Shown here: piece by piece, positions 22,770 through 34,488 of the stretch
How positions within the stretch are numbered: position 1 is the first letter of the stretch
Layout of the letters: the number at the start of each line of letters is the position of its first letter
Assembly: GCA_050084515.1 (NCBI GenBank)
Contig: CM114271.1
Location: forward strand, 8,928,001 to 8,992,000
Reading direction: 5' to 3'
DNA: 64,000 bases
Source: Blasia pusilla
Taxonomy: Eukaryota; Marchantiophyta; Marchantiopsida; Blasiales
Position numbers and translations under genes: made by a program
Notes under the pieces: model-generated
Seen by the model: only the letters and a program-made list of their open reading frames with translations
Databases searched by the model: none
What the model was told of the DNA's origin: nothing

Positions 22770-25700
22770 CTCCCCCTCGAGCTCATATCGATATCTCTAA
22801 CGCCTAAATCATTTTTAAACATCTCAAACTTATCTCTCTTTAATGCCTTTGTAAAGATGTCAGTATTTTGCTTATCTGTACCTATATACACACGATCAAT
22901 TTATTGTGCAAGCACTTTCTCTCAGATAAAATGATAGTGCATCTCAACATGGTTTGTACGAGCATGAATTACAAGGTTATTAGAAAGCTTGATGCTACTA
23001 ATATTGTCTGCATATATTACACTAGATCCAAAGTTACTAACACCAATCTCAACAAGTAATCGATGAAGCCACACCGCCTCATATACTTCATTGGTTGCTC
23101 CTCTGTACTCAGCCTCTGTTGAAGATAAAGCAACTATCGGTTGCTTCTTTAAAGCCCAACTTATAGCTACGCTTCCCAAAGTAAATGAATAACCAGATGT
23201 GGAGTGTCGATCAGACATGCTTCTTGCCCAATCAACATTTGTGAATCCCTGTAATTGAAAACTTAGAGAAGGTTCAAATTGAAGCCCGAATTGAATAGAG
23301 AATTTCACATACCGCATAATCCTCCTCACAACATCAAGGTGAGGTTTTCGAGGTGCTTGCATAAACTAGCTTACTAGGCCAACAACATAGCTCAAATCTG
23401 ATCTCGTTATAGTTAGATAGACCAAACTTCCAACCATGTGCCTGTACATATTACAATCTGCAAGCAGCTCTCCTTCATCTACTCTTAGCTTCACACTCTG
23501 GTCCAACGGTGTAGAGATTGGCTTATAAGCCTTCATACCATATTTTGAAAGCATATGAAAAGCATATTGTTGTTGTAGTAACCACATGCTCTCTCCAAAT
23601 TTGATAAGCTCAATACCAAGAAAGTACTTGAGTTCTCCCAAGTCCTTCATATCAAATTCTGCTTGTAACTTAAGCTTGACTTGTTGTACAATTTCTTCAG
23701 TACTCCCAATAATTAGGAGATCGTCAACGTATAACACAATGAGAACCGTATGATCTTGTCCTCTCCAGACATATAACGAGGAGTCAGAATCACATACCCT
23801 AAAACCCAACTCTTGTAAGACGTATGTAATCTTGCCATACCAAGCTCTTGGAGCTTGTTTGAGCACGTAAAGAGCTTTCTTCAACGTGCATACGCGAAAT
23901 GGAAACTTGGGATACTCGTACCTAGGTGGTTGAGTCATATATACCTCCTCGTATAGATCTCCATTCAAGAAGGAATTCTTGACGTCCATGTGATATAATC
24001 TCTTCTTCTTACTTACTGCAACTGCAACCATTATTCTCGTAGTCGCCATCTTTGTAACACGGCTAAATGTTTCCTCATAATCGATGCCATATTGTTGTGC
24101 ATAAACCTTAGCCACCAATCTCACTTTGTATCTATTAATTTTACCATCTTGATTGCGCTTGATTTTGTAAACCCATTTGCAACCAATAGCTTCCTTATCA
24201 AAAGGTATATTAACTAGCTCCCATGTTTGTTGATGTCTTAATGCAGCAAGCTCTTCCTCCATAGCTTCAATCCATTCTACTTTACTTGCAGCTTCTTCAA
24301 AATAACTCGGCTTTTATTCTTGAAGGATAGTCATCATATATGCATGATGTGTCGCAAGGAAATCTTCATTTATGAATCTATGAACTGGATGTATAACTCT
24401 ATTTGATCTACGAAGTTGTTGTTGAGAGGTAGATGCCTCTGACACATGACTCGAGCTCTGACTAGTGTCAATAGATTGAATACATACTCTTCCTGTCCAT
24501 GGACTCACAAATTTAATTGATGAATCTAGGACCTCTCATAACTTTGCACTAGTACTTGGGGAAGTTGAAGACAATGTCTGTTGGTTTACAGTCACATTCT
24601 CCCCCTCAACAAACGAGTTCAGAGGTGGAATAAGCTCAGATGGAGCATACCATGACTTTAGCTCATCAAAGACAACATCGTGACTAATAATAAGTTGCCT
24701 AGAGGATGGAATGTAGCACTTATACCCCTTAGTTCCATCTGCATAGCCAATGAAGATACATCTTTCAAACTTGGGGTCTAATTTTTTACGTCTCTCAGAA
24801 GGAACATGAGCATAACAAATACAGCCAACTACTTTCAAGAAGGAAAAATCAAGTTTACTTCATGTGAAGACTTTGAATGGAGTTTTATCATGAATTCTTG
24901 TTGTTGGAGTTCGGTTGATTAAGAAGACTGCTCATGCTATAGCCTCTGCCCAATACAACTTAAGCATGTTCTTCTCATTCATCATAGCTTGTGCCGCTTT
25001 AGCAATATGTCAATTCTTCCTCTCATCCATTCCATTTTATTGTGGAGTGTAACGGTAAGTCACTTGACGTTGGATACCATTCTGACGTAAATAGTCATCA
25101 AACTCTGTTGATAAATACTCTCCTCCTCCATCACAATGCAATTTCAGCAAGTATTCTCCAATCTGCTTCTCTAGTAGAACTCCGAATGTTTGGAACATTG
25201 AGAATACATCTGACTTGGCTTTCAAAAAGTATACCCATATATACCTAGAGAAGCCATCAATAAATGAAATAAAGTATTGGCAACCACTAAGGCTATGTTG
25301 TAATGTTGTCCACACATTACTGTGGATCAACTCCAATATATAGGATGCTCTTCTACCTTGCATTGGAAAAGGAAATCTAGCTTATTTTCCAAATTGGCAA
25401 GCAAGACATACCTCTAATGTAGCAAGACTCGCTAATTCAAGGAGTCCAGTTACTATACTAGACAATGAAAGACTCTAGAATCTTTGAAGATTCATATGCT
25501 TAATTATTTTATACCACATATTTAAATCTGTGACTTGTTGGCCAATTTGACCATATACTGTTGTTTGAATCTCTAGCATAGAAACATCTAATTTGAACAT
25601 TCTGCCAAATCTAGTTCATTTGGCTATCGTAGTCTAGTCATCCTTTGTTTCAATGAAACAACCATCTGCGTTAAACTTCACTTAATAACCATGTTCTACT

Positions 25701-26941
25701 ATTTGTCCTACAAAGATGAGGTTTCTTGCAATGATAAGAACATAGAGAGCATTTCCAAGAGCACAAAGACCATATGATGCTATTGGAACTTTACTGATAT
25801 GCGTGATATGATGTTGAGTGTCATCTCGTATGAGCACAATTGCAGGATCTTTCACCGGATCCAAACTATTGAACCATTTAGCTTGTGAGGTCATGTGATT
25901 TGATGCACCTGAGTCAATGTACTAATCTGTTGTTGAGTCTTTCTTGACCATTCCTCCCATATGATGAGTCATGACCAAGAGATGCTCGGTTTGTGAATAT
26001 TGTTGTTCTTGGTATTGCTCTTGGTATTGTTGCTCCACATAGTTTTGTTACTGTAAGGCTCCTTTCCTCATATCTGCCTTCTTCTTGAAGCAAAACTTTG
26101 CATAGTGATCCTTTATCCCGCAGTAATTGCAAGATCCAAGACCCTGTACTGCTGACCTCGATCCCAACGATTTCCACCATTATCACCTTGTGATTGTGTC
26201 TGGTACTGGTTTGGAGTTGATTGAGTGACATTATATTGAGTGTATTTTCTTCCATATACTTGATATCCACCATGACCATGGAAGCTTCTGCCACGATCCC
26301 TGCCTCTGTTTGATCCATAACTTGTAAATGTCGCACTCCCTTGCAGATTAGACGAGATATCGCCGCCTACTACGTGCATATCTTCAGTGATTAAGAGTGG
26401 AACTAACTCTTGAAAGGTTGGATACTTCTCTCTCACAGAGATAGAGGTCTCAAAGGACTTGTAATCCTTTGGAAGGCCTTGAAGAGTGAACAAAATCATA
26501 TCATCATCTTCTACTGTCACTCCAATGCTATTCAACTAATCAACAATATGTATGATACTCAAAATATAATCATTGATGCTCTACAATCCTTTCCTAACTT
26601 TGTTCAATTGCTATTTCAATTGAAGCTTTCAGAACTTTGTAGATGTCTATAACAGCTTTTCCAATGCATCTGAGGCCTTCTTCGAAATATCAACATCTTG
26701 AATGTGACCAATATCATTGGCGAATTGATCGTTATTGAAATGTAGTGGATTACTTGCCTTGTGTGTTTGTTCCAGGCGTGAACATTCAAGTCTATTGAGT
26801 CACCTTCTTGCTTGCCTCATCACCTATGATAAGCTCCCATAGTTCTTGACTCATGAGAAATTATTTCATGCGAAACTTCTAGACATTGTAATTGTGCTTA
26901 TCTAGCTTTTCGCCTGTGATTGCTGTTGAGGAATACTCCAT
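22757..26941 (-). pseudogene. Copia gag-pol polyprotein
   Basis: Starts at ATG 26941 (MEYSSTAITGEKLDKHNYNV). Gag includes LFTLQGLPKDYKSFETS and a zinc knuckle CNYCGIKDHYAKFC near 26115-26075. Protease has YIDSGASNHMT near 25917-25885. Integrase has FIDGFSRYIWVYFLK (first Asp), HCDGGGEYLS (second Asp) and the region up to NRTPTT. RT has WVYKIKRNQDG, LYHMDVKNSFLNGDL and LYVDDLLIIGS. RNase H has NVDWARSMSDRHSTSGYSF, STEAEYRG and ADNISSIKLS. At least ten in-frame stops but few frameshifts; the 298-codon RT block (24262-23366) is intact. It is transcribed towards the left. Confidence 0.95.
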
Positions 26942-27444
26942 GACAAACGATTTTACTCATAAAAATATAATTTCATGCTCTCTACTTCTCCAATTGAAGC
27001 ACATATCACTCCTACATAGAAATTGACCTGAAATTTGCCAAAATTGATCAATTATATGAAAGAACTAGTCAAAATTAGCCTGTAGAGAGCAAGTTGCATA
27101 ATTTTTCTTCACTAATTGCACTTTCCTACGTTGAAATTGCTACTGCAAGAGCTCAAAATGTCTTAATCAAGCAATTTTGGATAAGTTGGAAAGCTCTCAA
27201 CAAGCTCTATAAGACAGCTAGTATCAAATTTTGGCATCATTATAGCCGCTGCGGACTCAGATGGCTAAATCGACCGGGAAAGCCTTAAAAAACGCCTCCA
27301 AAGTTTTATCACCGTAAAAAATCCACCCTAAATCTTCACCCACTGAGCTCTGAACAAAATTTCCTTATCCCAAACTTAAATTTTTCCTTCTCTTGCCTCT
27401 CTTATCTTCTCAAACATCAAGAATTCCAAGTGAAGTTCTCCTAT

Positions 27445-27457
27445 CACTCTAATACCA
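27445..27457 (-). other. Primer-binding site of the copia element (initiator tRNA-Met type)
   Basis: On the minus strand TGGTATTAGAGTG directly follows the LTR end ...TTCCACA. It matches the usual plant TGGTATCAGAGC, complementary to the 3' end of initiator tRNA-Met, with one early mismatch. It fixes which LTR is 5'. Confidence 0.9.
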
Positions 27458-27777
27458 TGTGGAAAAATTGCTAAAGAAGCATAATTGGTGGGAAACGGCT
27501 CTCACACTCTCACACTCTCACACCACCATGGAGAACGAAATTTGCAATGAGAGAATGAATGGAGGTTTTTCCCCTTCTCAATTATATAGGGTATGTACAA
27601 GCAACCCTAACCCTAACCTTAATCATAGTCTCGAGTTAGACCAACTTTAATTAACCGACCATAGTTAAGAAAATCGCGCTTAACAAACTAACCAAGATTA
27701 AGCTTGCCACTTTGTGTGAGTACCAAATATAGGAGTTTAGGTATCTCATGAGCTTGACTGTAACTCGATCTTCAATA
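27458..27777 (-). repeat. 5' LTR of the copia element
   Basis: 320 bp, starting TATTGAAGATCG and ending TTTTTCCACA on the minus strand. It matches the solo LTR at 31931-32242 almost throughout. It contains two CCCTAA units (plus strand, about 27604-27615) that are part of the LTR, not telomere. It joins GypsyM copy A at 27778. Confidence 0.93.
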
Positions 27778-27928
27778 ACTCTTATTCTAGATAGCCTACA
27801 AAACAAGTCTAAATGCTATGCATCTTTTTGGTGCTGAGATCAGGAGGTTGGGTGCTATATCGCCCCATCGTTGGTCACCTTCCTGCAATCCATAACATCA
27901 AGAGTCATCTTGTATCTACCTATCATGC

Positions 27929-29180
27929 CTATTTACATATGGGACAAAGCCAATGTCCTTGAGGAACCAAGTCAAGAGGCGGCATCAAACACGACATAAG
28001 CCATCCTCGAGAACACCCATCATAAACTAGCATCGTGGCTGCGCCCTTGGCAGACCCACACAACATGCATCTCAAGCCTGTAGGAACAACTACCAAGCTT
28101 GGATCAATCCTCCCATCTATGTTTGGAAGATGATATGGCGCACAGTTACGCACATGAATTTTCCAAACGGTACCGTCACGACCCTCTAAAACAAGGACTC
28201 CTGAAGGTAGAATCTCTCGTACTCGTAGAATAGTGCATCCCGCCGTCACGTCCAATATCATCGATGCTGTCTGCTGTAGGTAGAGATAATTTCCGGGATG
28301 GAATCGTCGAATCCGTGCATCCTCCACGCGTAGTCGCGTACCTCAAGATATCGCGATGTTGAGCGATATCCAGGTTCTCAAACGCCATAGGCATGACTCT
28401 CCGAAAGAGCTCAACCCACTGAGAACATGCTCGCAGCCAAATGTCTGGATTGTCGAGGTCAAGTACGTCAACCACATCTTGTCAAATTGATGTCGGTAAC
28501 TCTGGCTCTCTCTCATAGAGCAAGAAATACGTTGAAAATGATGCCAAGGATGCATGTCGACTGAAGCGGTAATCCATCGCCAACCACGGCAACTATTGGT
28601 CCCAATCTCCCTAGTGTCCTGTCTGCAATCCATACTTGCGCAATCCTCTCTTCACCGTCTGCACAACTCTCTCTGGCAAACCATCTGCCTCCGGATGATC
28701 TCGAGAAGTCGTACGATGATCTATCAGTGCCTGATCACACAAGGCTTGAAAGTAACCCCTAAACTCAGTACCCTCGTGTGTCAACACCTCTACTAGTGCG
28801 CCAAAATGACTAAGCACTTTATCAAGAAATGCATAAGCCACTCCCTCACTCGATCTATCTGGAAACGCTACCAACTCAATCCACTTGGAGAAGTGCTCCA
28901 CCATGACCAACACGTATCGACTATGGTGTCCCGTCAATGGTAAAGGCCCTACAAAGTCTAAACTCTAGCGATACCCTAATCCCATGATCGATAAAGGATG
29001 CATGTGTGGTGTTGGAGCATTGAACGATGCCCGCACCCTACCACATACAATGCATCTGGCTACAAATTGCTGAACATCGGTCTACATACCATACCATCAA
29101 TACTGAATCTGAATCAAGCTAAATGTACGCTTGACTCCAAAATTCCCTAACTCCTCGTGAGCATGTCTCACAATTCGTGC
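27929..29180 (-). pseudogene. GypsyM integrase with C-terminal PHD-like zinc finger (copy A)
   Basis: Zinc-binding region HAHEELGNFG ... FVARCIVCGRV; catalytic core with SLDFVGPLPLTGHHSRYVL (first Asp), LTHEGTEF (second Asp changed to His; LTDQGTEF in copy B) and LPERVVQTVKRGL (Glu). The tail 28327-27929 has VREILPSGVLVLEGRDG, then CMLCG, MLVYDGC, GWLMSCLMPPLDLVP and HWLCPIC. That is the C-x2-C ... D-x-C ... C ... W-x-C-x2-C layout of a PHD finger, in the place where chromoviruses have a chromodomain. One zinc ligand is Tyr here but Cys in copy B, and the usual His is Leu. PHD fingers bind histone H3 tails; that use here is inference. Confidence 0.82.
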
Positions 29181-29289
29181 TCGTTTTGAATGAGCTGGTG
29201 AGGACGTCAACCTATCCTTGAGCTCCTGCTCATCTCCCCAAAACCACTCCTGGTCCAACCTAGTCAACCAAGTCTCGACTCCTACTCTA

Positions 29290-29420
29290 GATCAAGGCTC
29301 GCTCCAGGTTGGAATACGTGTAGGGTCATTGGAAGATAGGAGTATCACTATCCAAATCAATCCGAATACCTGGACCCTTCAGCATACCCAAGTCATGCAT
29401 ACTATATGCAAAACAGTCCC
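29290..29420 (-). pseudogene. Remnant of the segment just before RT (GypsyM copy A)
   Basis: LLRRFRDCFAYSMHDLG followed by IRIDLDSDTPIF is the conserved lead-in to Ty3/gypsy RT. RT itself is absent: reading passes almost directly to the integrase zinc-binding region near 29180. This shows the missing RT/RNase H is a deletion within this copy. The stretch 29420-29760 holds an unplaced linker with one 73-codon open piece. Confidence 0.75.
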
Positions 29421-29779
29421 TAAATCTCCGCAATAACTGCAACACTCATCTCCTCTATGCTCATGTTAACCTAGGACCAATCATCGGCTCCCAAGTCTCT
29501 CTCTTGACCTCTGGAGAAGAGGAGGGTGGTGATTGCTAACTAGCAACCTCTAGAGCAGCAACATGCGCTCCCAACTCAGGCACCAACTCTCTAGGCACTC
29601 CACTATGTCTTGCATCGGCGAGATGAACTCCCATCTCTCTATGCTCTCGTGACATATCCCATGAAGTCCATGGATACCTCTCCATCACCATCGCGCCCCC
29701 AACCAGTGTCTCACCCGTCCCGGTAGACGTTGCCCTACAAAGTGGACGTAATGTCATCGATGCCTCTCACAACCGTCTG

Positions 29780-30860
29780 TGCTCAGCCAAACCAAGACTG
29801 AACACCCAAGTAAGACAGTTCAGGTCCATGGCCTGACCCAATAGCTATGTGGGGGATGCCTTTGCCATCAGAGGCACCGCCGTTGTACATATAGAGAACC
29901 CCATAGCTCACTCTTGCTCATCAGCGTTGGTTTCCACGAGTGTACTTGCCAGCTCATTCCATATCATGCCTGGTCCTCCCTGACAAAAAGCATGAGATGA
30001 TGGGAAACTCACCAACGTAGGCAATGTTGCCCTTTGTTGGCCCACCCGATTGGCCACTGCCAACGGTGGTACATCATCATGAGTAACAACCTGAGATCGC
30101 CGCCCTATATCCAAGATCGCATCCACTATAAGTACCGATGGTCTCTGGACTCCAAAATAAGCCCATCTTAGTAACTCGGATGGTAAAAGGTCCGTCCACC
30201 ACAATCGTGGACGATGTGCGCGCGATCCAATACTCGCCGCATCCAACATCACCATCGGTCCTATCCACGACCGTACCTGATGTACACTCGCCATCACTTG
30301 GGCTCGAGTGTTACCTAACAATGGGATGTTCTCCAAAATGTAGGCTGGAGAACATTGGTGGGTAGTCTGCAAGTGACGAAGAACTCGCAACATCTCCCAA
30401 AACATGGCCGACCTCGGATCCTACAAACCAAGTCCCTGACCCACTGCAGAATAACCCTGACATGGCCACCATGCCACCGCCAAGGGTTTCCGACCAACCC
30501 TATCCAGATTTGGCGTCCCCAACAATGAAATGTTGGCCGGCAATACATGCTGATATCCCATGATTGCAAACACTGGCAATAATTGAGGATACTGCTGGAC
30601 TAGTCTTGACACATGATGTAAAGAGACTCTACGTGGAGTCTCATCCCTCTCAACATACAAGTACTTCTGTACTCGTACTCCGACCTGCGACATTGCAGCC
30701 AACACTGTACTAATCCCTCAAAAGAGATCTAGTATACATAAACCCTCCTCGGGATACTGCCACACCATCAGTATGGTGTCCAAGGGTGTCAATGTCTCCA
30801 CTCCTAGAGCACGTTATAACTCTGTCTCGTCTCGCTCTAGAGCATAGGCTCAACTCCATG
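29780..30860 (-). pseudogene. C5-cytosine DNA methyltransferase domain inside GypsyM (copy A)
   Basis: One frame, broken by stops but without a frameshift. Motif I: CILDLF, a TGA at 30718-30720, then GISTVLAAM. Motif II: YLYVERD. Motif IV: WPCQGYSAVGQGLGL, catalytic Cys codon at 30462-30460, then DPRSAMFWEMLRVLR. Motif VI: AYILENIPLL. Motif VIII: MLDAASIGSRAHRPRLWWTD. Motif IX: PTLVSFPSSHAF. Motif X: LLGQAMDLNCLTWVFSL near 29845-29797. Order I to X is canonical, so it resembles DNMT3/DNMT1-type enzymes rather than the rearranged plant DRM type; the AHRPRLWW block is closest to DNMT3. Such enzymes methylate cytosine C5 in DNA. It sits between protease and RT of the polyprotein. Stops also lie at 30421-30423, 29908-29910 and 29845-29847. 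Confidence 0.88.
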
Positions 30861-31104
30861 CCTGCCTCACAAGCTCATGTGCTATCCTCTGCAAATCGAT
30901 GCTCGTTCCCCACAAAGTTGAAGAAGTGTCGCCAGCAAATGTAGCCACGCTCGTCATCGCATGCCACTCCTCAAGACTATCCTCTACATCAGCGTTCCCC
31001 TCCAGTAAATCTTCAGGCCAACATAATGTGCCACAAGAAGCAGCAATTGTTGTTGTCGACCCGCAAAGTGAACCATCAAGTCTCCCTGCATACTGCACGG
31101 GTAG

Positions 31105-31878
31105 CTAACTCGCTCGTCCCTCACCTGACTGCCAACCTGGTCGATAGGAGGCTGTCTCCTCCCAAAAGTCAATTGTGAACCCTATAGGATACAATACGGT
31201 AGCCCCTACCAAAACATCATAAGACTCAGCCGGTGTCACAACCGCTCTCGTCCACACCATCGTACTATCCGTAGGATGATCGGGCCGAATCCTTATTGCA
31301 ATCTCATCGCGAGTCATGAACTGTGTCGAGGATGTGCCTCCCAGTGAAGTCATAATCTAGAATGGACATGGAATGATCTCACATTTCCGCAATCCCATCG
31401 CTACATATGCCGCCTTCCCCAACATAAGGGGTTGTGCTCTTGAATCAAGTAGCACTCTTTGCGGTCGATACACGACTTCAGATGGACCAATCAACTGGAA
31501 AACTCCATCTCGCTTGTCCAAGACAACAACTCCTGGTGAGACGGTTGCACGCTCTATCGCTGGTCTAGCTAGCAACTCTGCCATTCTAGCGACTGCTGCA
31601 TGCCAACTCTCTATGGTCCTCATCTTGAGCACATGCTCGAAGGGTACCTCTGCCACATCTCCTGTGTGAGTCTCAACACTAGAAGAACCAAACTTATTGC
31701 TCTCACAGAACGTCGCTGCCAACCAAAAAAAATCAGCTCGTCGATCTCCACATGTCAACAAATCTCTGGCTGTAAATAGTTGCCATCTCTCGTAACGTGC
31801 CAGTACTAGGCGGTGTCGAATGCTGCATAGGCCTGGTAGACGTACTCGCCTCACCTGCTCCTCTAATTGCATGGGCAT
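31105..31878 (-). pseudogene. GypsyM protease region (copy A)
   Basis: The 173-codon frame 31878-31357 ends in the retroviral-type aspartic protease start RVLLDSRAQPLMLGKAAYV (normally LDSGA or LDTGA; Gly changed to Arg), followed by MGLRKCEI. The next frame, 31353-31105, continues with YDVLVGATVLYPIGFTIDFW, the protease C-terminal half. A frameshift near 31355 separates them. Upstream is the gag zinc-knuckle part, downstream the methyltransferase. Confidence 0.75.
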
Positions 31879-31930
31879 CTACGACAAAAATACTCCGTAA
31901 AGGCTGTCTAGGGACCATCGATGGGGTCCA

Positions 31931-32242
31931 TGTGGAAAATTGCTAAAGAAGCATAACTGGTGGGAAACGACTCTCACACTCACATACCACCATGGAGAAC
32001 AAATTTTGCAATGAGAGAATGAGTGGAGGCTGGTCCCCTTCTCAATTATATAGGGTATGTATAAGCAACCCTAACCCTAACCTTAACCATAGTCTCAAGT
32101 TACAATAACTGTGATTAACTAACCCTAGTTAAGATAATCGCGCTTAACTGACAAACCAAAATTAAGCTTCCCTACTTCGTGTGAGTACCAAATGTAGCAG
32201 TTCAGGTGTCTCATGAGCTTGACTGTAACTCAATCTTCAATA
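31931..32242 (-). mobile_element. Solo copia LTR inside GypsyM copy A
   Basis: 312 bp matching the copia 5' LTR at 27458-27777, TATTGAAGATTG to TTTTCCACA on the minus strand. It is flanked by GTCCA (31926-31930) and GTCCT (32243-32247), a 5-bp target duplication with one mismatch. It lies between gag and protease of GypsyM. Confidence 0.92.
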
Positions 32243-32589
32243 GTCCTCTAACAACATTAAAGACTAGGTAAGTCTAGCATGCCTGCCGGCTTCTCCCCTC
32301 TAGGGATCCAACTCCACATCAGATTCTCGTGCCTTAGAAGCTCTCACCACGTCTCTTGTAACCACTGCATCTGCATCCACCTCTGCGGTGTTGCACAAAA
32401 ATCCCATACCTCCAAGATCTCCCGCCATATCCTAGGCCTGAGCACATCATGAAGTTGACGCGCCCCCTACACATGATGTAGATGCCTGTTGGGTTGTCGT
32501 AGCCTGAAGGCGTTGCTTCAACTGAGCAATCTTTGCCAAAGCTGCCTTTGATGCAAGTGCTGCACTAGCTCTAGCAGGTGGTGGAGTCC

Positions 32590-33892
32590 TGCCCCTACCA
32601 CGTCCTCGACCTCCCTCTAGACACAGCTCGGGGTGGAGCTCGAAACATCTCTCACATGCGTGCCCATATCTCTGGCAATGATCATACTGAGGTAAGGGTG
32701 GCCTCCTTTAGGCCACCTCATATACAACTGATGGTGCTGCCTGCACTCCACTCTGCTGTCTATAATCTCGCTGACGATGTGATCCTCCACACGTCCAACA
32801 AGAAATACCTTGGCCGTGCTGCCAAGGGTGTGACTGAACTGGTTGTGGTCCTGGCTCCCGATATCCTGCCGTAGCCCTCGGTCCCATGACTCTATCTCGA
32901 GTAGTGCGCTCCGCCACTAATGGAGACACCATCACTTGTGTCGTCTCCCTTGAAGATGACGTGCATGTCGTCAAAACTCTCTCCTCAAGTATGTTGAGCT
33001 TAATGCGCTCCGCCAACAAAAATATAGACTTGAGAGTAGGTGAACCAACATGTAAGAGAGTTGCATCCCGAACTCACTTCTATAACTCGCAGTCTAGCAT
33101 CGCATACCATAACTGAACCGCTTGCACCTTCGTCACTCCGTGAGTCGCTCTGATCAACTGTCAAAGCCGTGCATAGGCTTCTCGAAGACTCTCTCCCGCT
33201 CTCCGCTGAAACTCATGAATCGACTTCAGCTTGTCGGTCCTCACCCCTTGATAGTTCCTCCCCAACTCTTGGAAGAACAAAACCAATAGGTTGAACGCAT
33301 GTGGTACTCGACTCGTCACACTCATAATACTCGGGTTGACAACTCCTCCATGCGGTTAGTAGGTGCTAGTGCAGCCGCCACATCATACATCGCACGCCCT
33401 ATGAGGGACACATATCCTGGAGACCAAAATAGTCTCCACGCCTCAATCTCCGCCTCATGGAGAATCCAAAACTCGTGATAATCATCCATGGGAGGCCCCT
33501 CCAGATGCTGAAAAAGTCCCTTCCATGCCATAAAATGGTCGAATCTCTGATGGTTCCCTATCCTCTATGCATCGCACCAACTATTGAACTCCTCCATGAA
33601 ATCATCAAACTCGATGATTCCCACCATGCCTGAGAACCGTCAGGATCCCCTTGTGTCCGGACCCATACATATCGCGATCATCCATGTCCCACAACAATGG
33701 TGTGGCGACACTCGCTACACTTAGTGGCCTCTGGGGTAACTCAAAATCCGTTGACGTCACCTTTAGAGTAACTACAACTGGTGGCTGAGGTGGTTCCTCG
33801 AGTGGAAACCCTCGATATCTAGCCCCACTCCGTGTAAATCCTCCGCCACTTCTACCACTACCATGCTCCCCAGTACCATGTGGATGCGTCAT
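32590..33892 (-). pseudogene. GypsyM gag (copy A)
   Basis: Starts near ATG 33892 (MTHPHGTGEHGSGRSGGG). Later parts include WKGLFQHLEGPPMDDYHEFW and AMYDVAAALAPTNR (33531-33322), then a C-terminal region with a zinc-knuckle remnant CWTCGGSHRQRDY (final Cys changed to Tyr) near 32790 and a second cluster YDHCQRYGHACERC near 32690-32650. Assignment as gag rests on the zinc-knuckle remnants and position before protease. Frameshifts split it into several pieces. Confidence 0.65.
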
Positions 33893-34488
33893 GGTGAAAC
33901 CTGCAAACTAGTATGACTCACTCCGGAGCCACTAGCTCTGCACTAGAAAATGCCCAAACTATAGACACGCCCCCACTTATCTCACTTGAGATCAAGACTC
34001 GGAAAATAGCCCGCACACTCAGTCACTCCCGACTAGTGTGGTATAAATCCATCCCACCAAGCTCTCTACAATAGTCGTGGTAGTGTCGTGCACTCACCAA
34101 CGCACTAATCCATAATGTATGTCACCCAAAAATCACCCCTCAAACATCTCCATAAGCAGCAAGGTAAGTGAATAAACCCCCCTCTGTGCAACAACTGACC
34201 ATCACTCCCTTGTGGGTATGTTGGTAACACAACATGCAAAAGAACTCTCGAGTTAAGTACACTCTAGAGGAATAGAACTGGGATGGGTGACGTGGAAGTT
34301 ATGCTGAATTGGATCAGCACCACCTTGCCAAGTCCTCGCACTTGCCAACAAGCTGGCTTGTTGGCGCCTCGCGCCTTCAACGCCTTTCATGCCCACTCGC
34401 ACCTTCGACACCTTTCCCGCCTCGAAGCCTTCCTTTGAACGCCGTGCTAAATTTGGTAGTCACGCCGACCTCACTCCCTCCAAAGGGG

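Larger units (their letters stand above)
22690..27777 (-). mobile_element. Ty1/copia LTR retrotransposon, nearly complete but decayed
   Basis: In element order: 5' LTR (27777-27458), primer-binding site (27457-27445), gag-protease-integrase-RT-RNase H (26941-22757), polypurine tract GAGGGGGAG near 22770-22778, and the first 80 bp of the 3' LTR (22769-22690). The 3' LTR is cut short, so target duplications cannot be checked. Domain order with integrase before RT is that of Ty1/copia. It was inserted at the 3' side of GypsyM copy A, whose sequence starts at 27778. Confidence 0.95.
27778..34020 (-). mobile_element. GypsyM copy A: Ty3/gypsy element with methyltransferase and PHD-like domains, RT region deleted
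   Basis: Order on the minus strand: gag (33892-32590), solo copia LTR insertion, protease (31878-31105), C5-cytosine methyltransferase (30860-29780), a short pre-RT piece (29420-29290), integrase (29180-28330), and integrase tail with PHD-like finger (28327-27929). RT and RNase H are missing between about 29290 and 29180. The left end is cut by the copia element. The right end and 5' LTR could not be found; homology stops being recognisable beyond about 34 kb. Compare copy B at 50.9-63.0 kb. Confidence 0.85.

Noticed and set aside
27600-27620. Telomere-like CCCTAACCCTAACC (also near 32070)
   Set aside because: Only two or three units, located at the same place in both copia LTR copies, so part of the LTR.
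29780-30860. Host DRM-type methyltransferase gene
   Set aside because: Motif order is canonical, not the rearranged DRM order, and the domain is in frame with gypsy pol in two copies.
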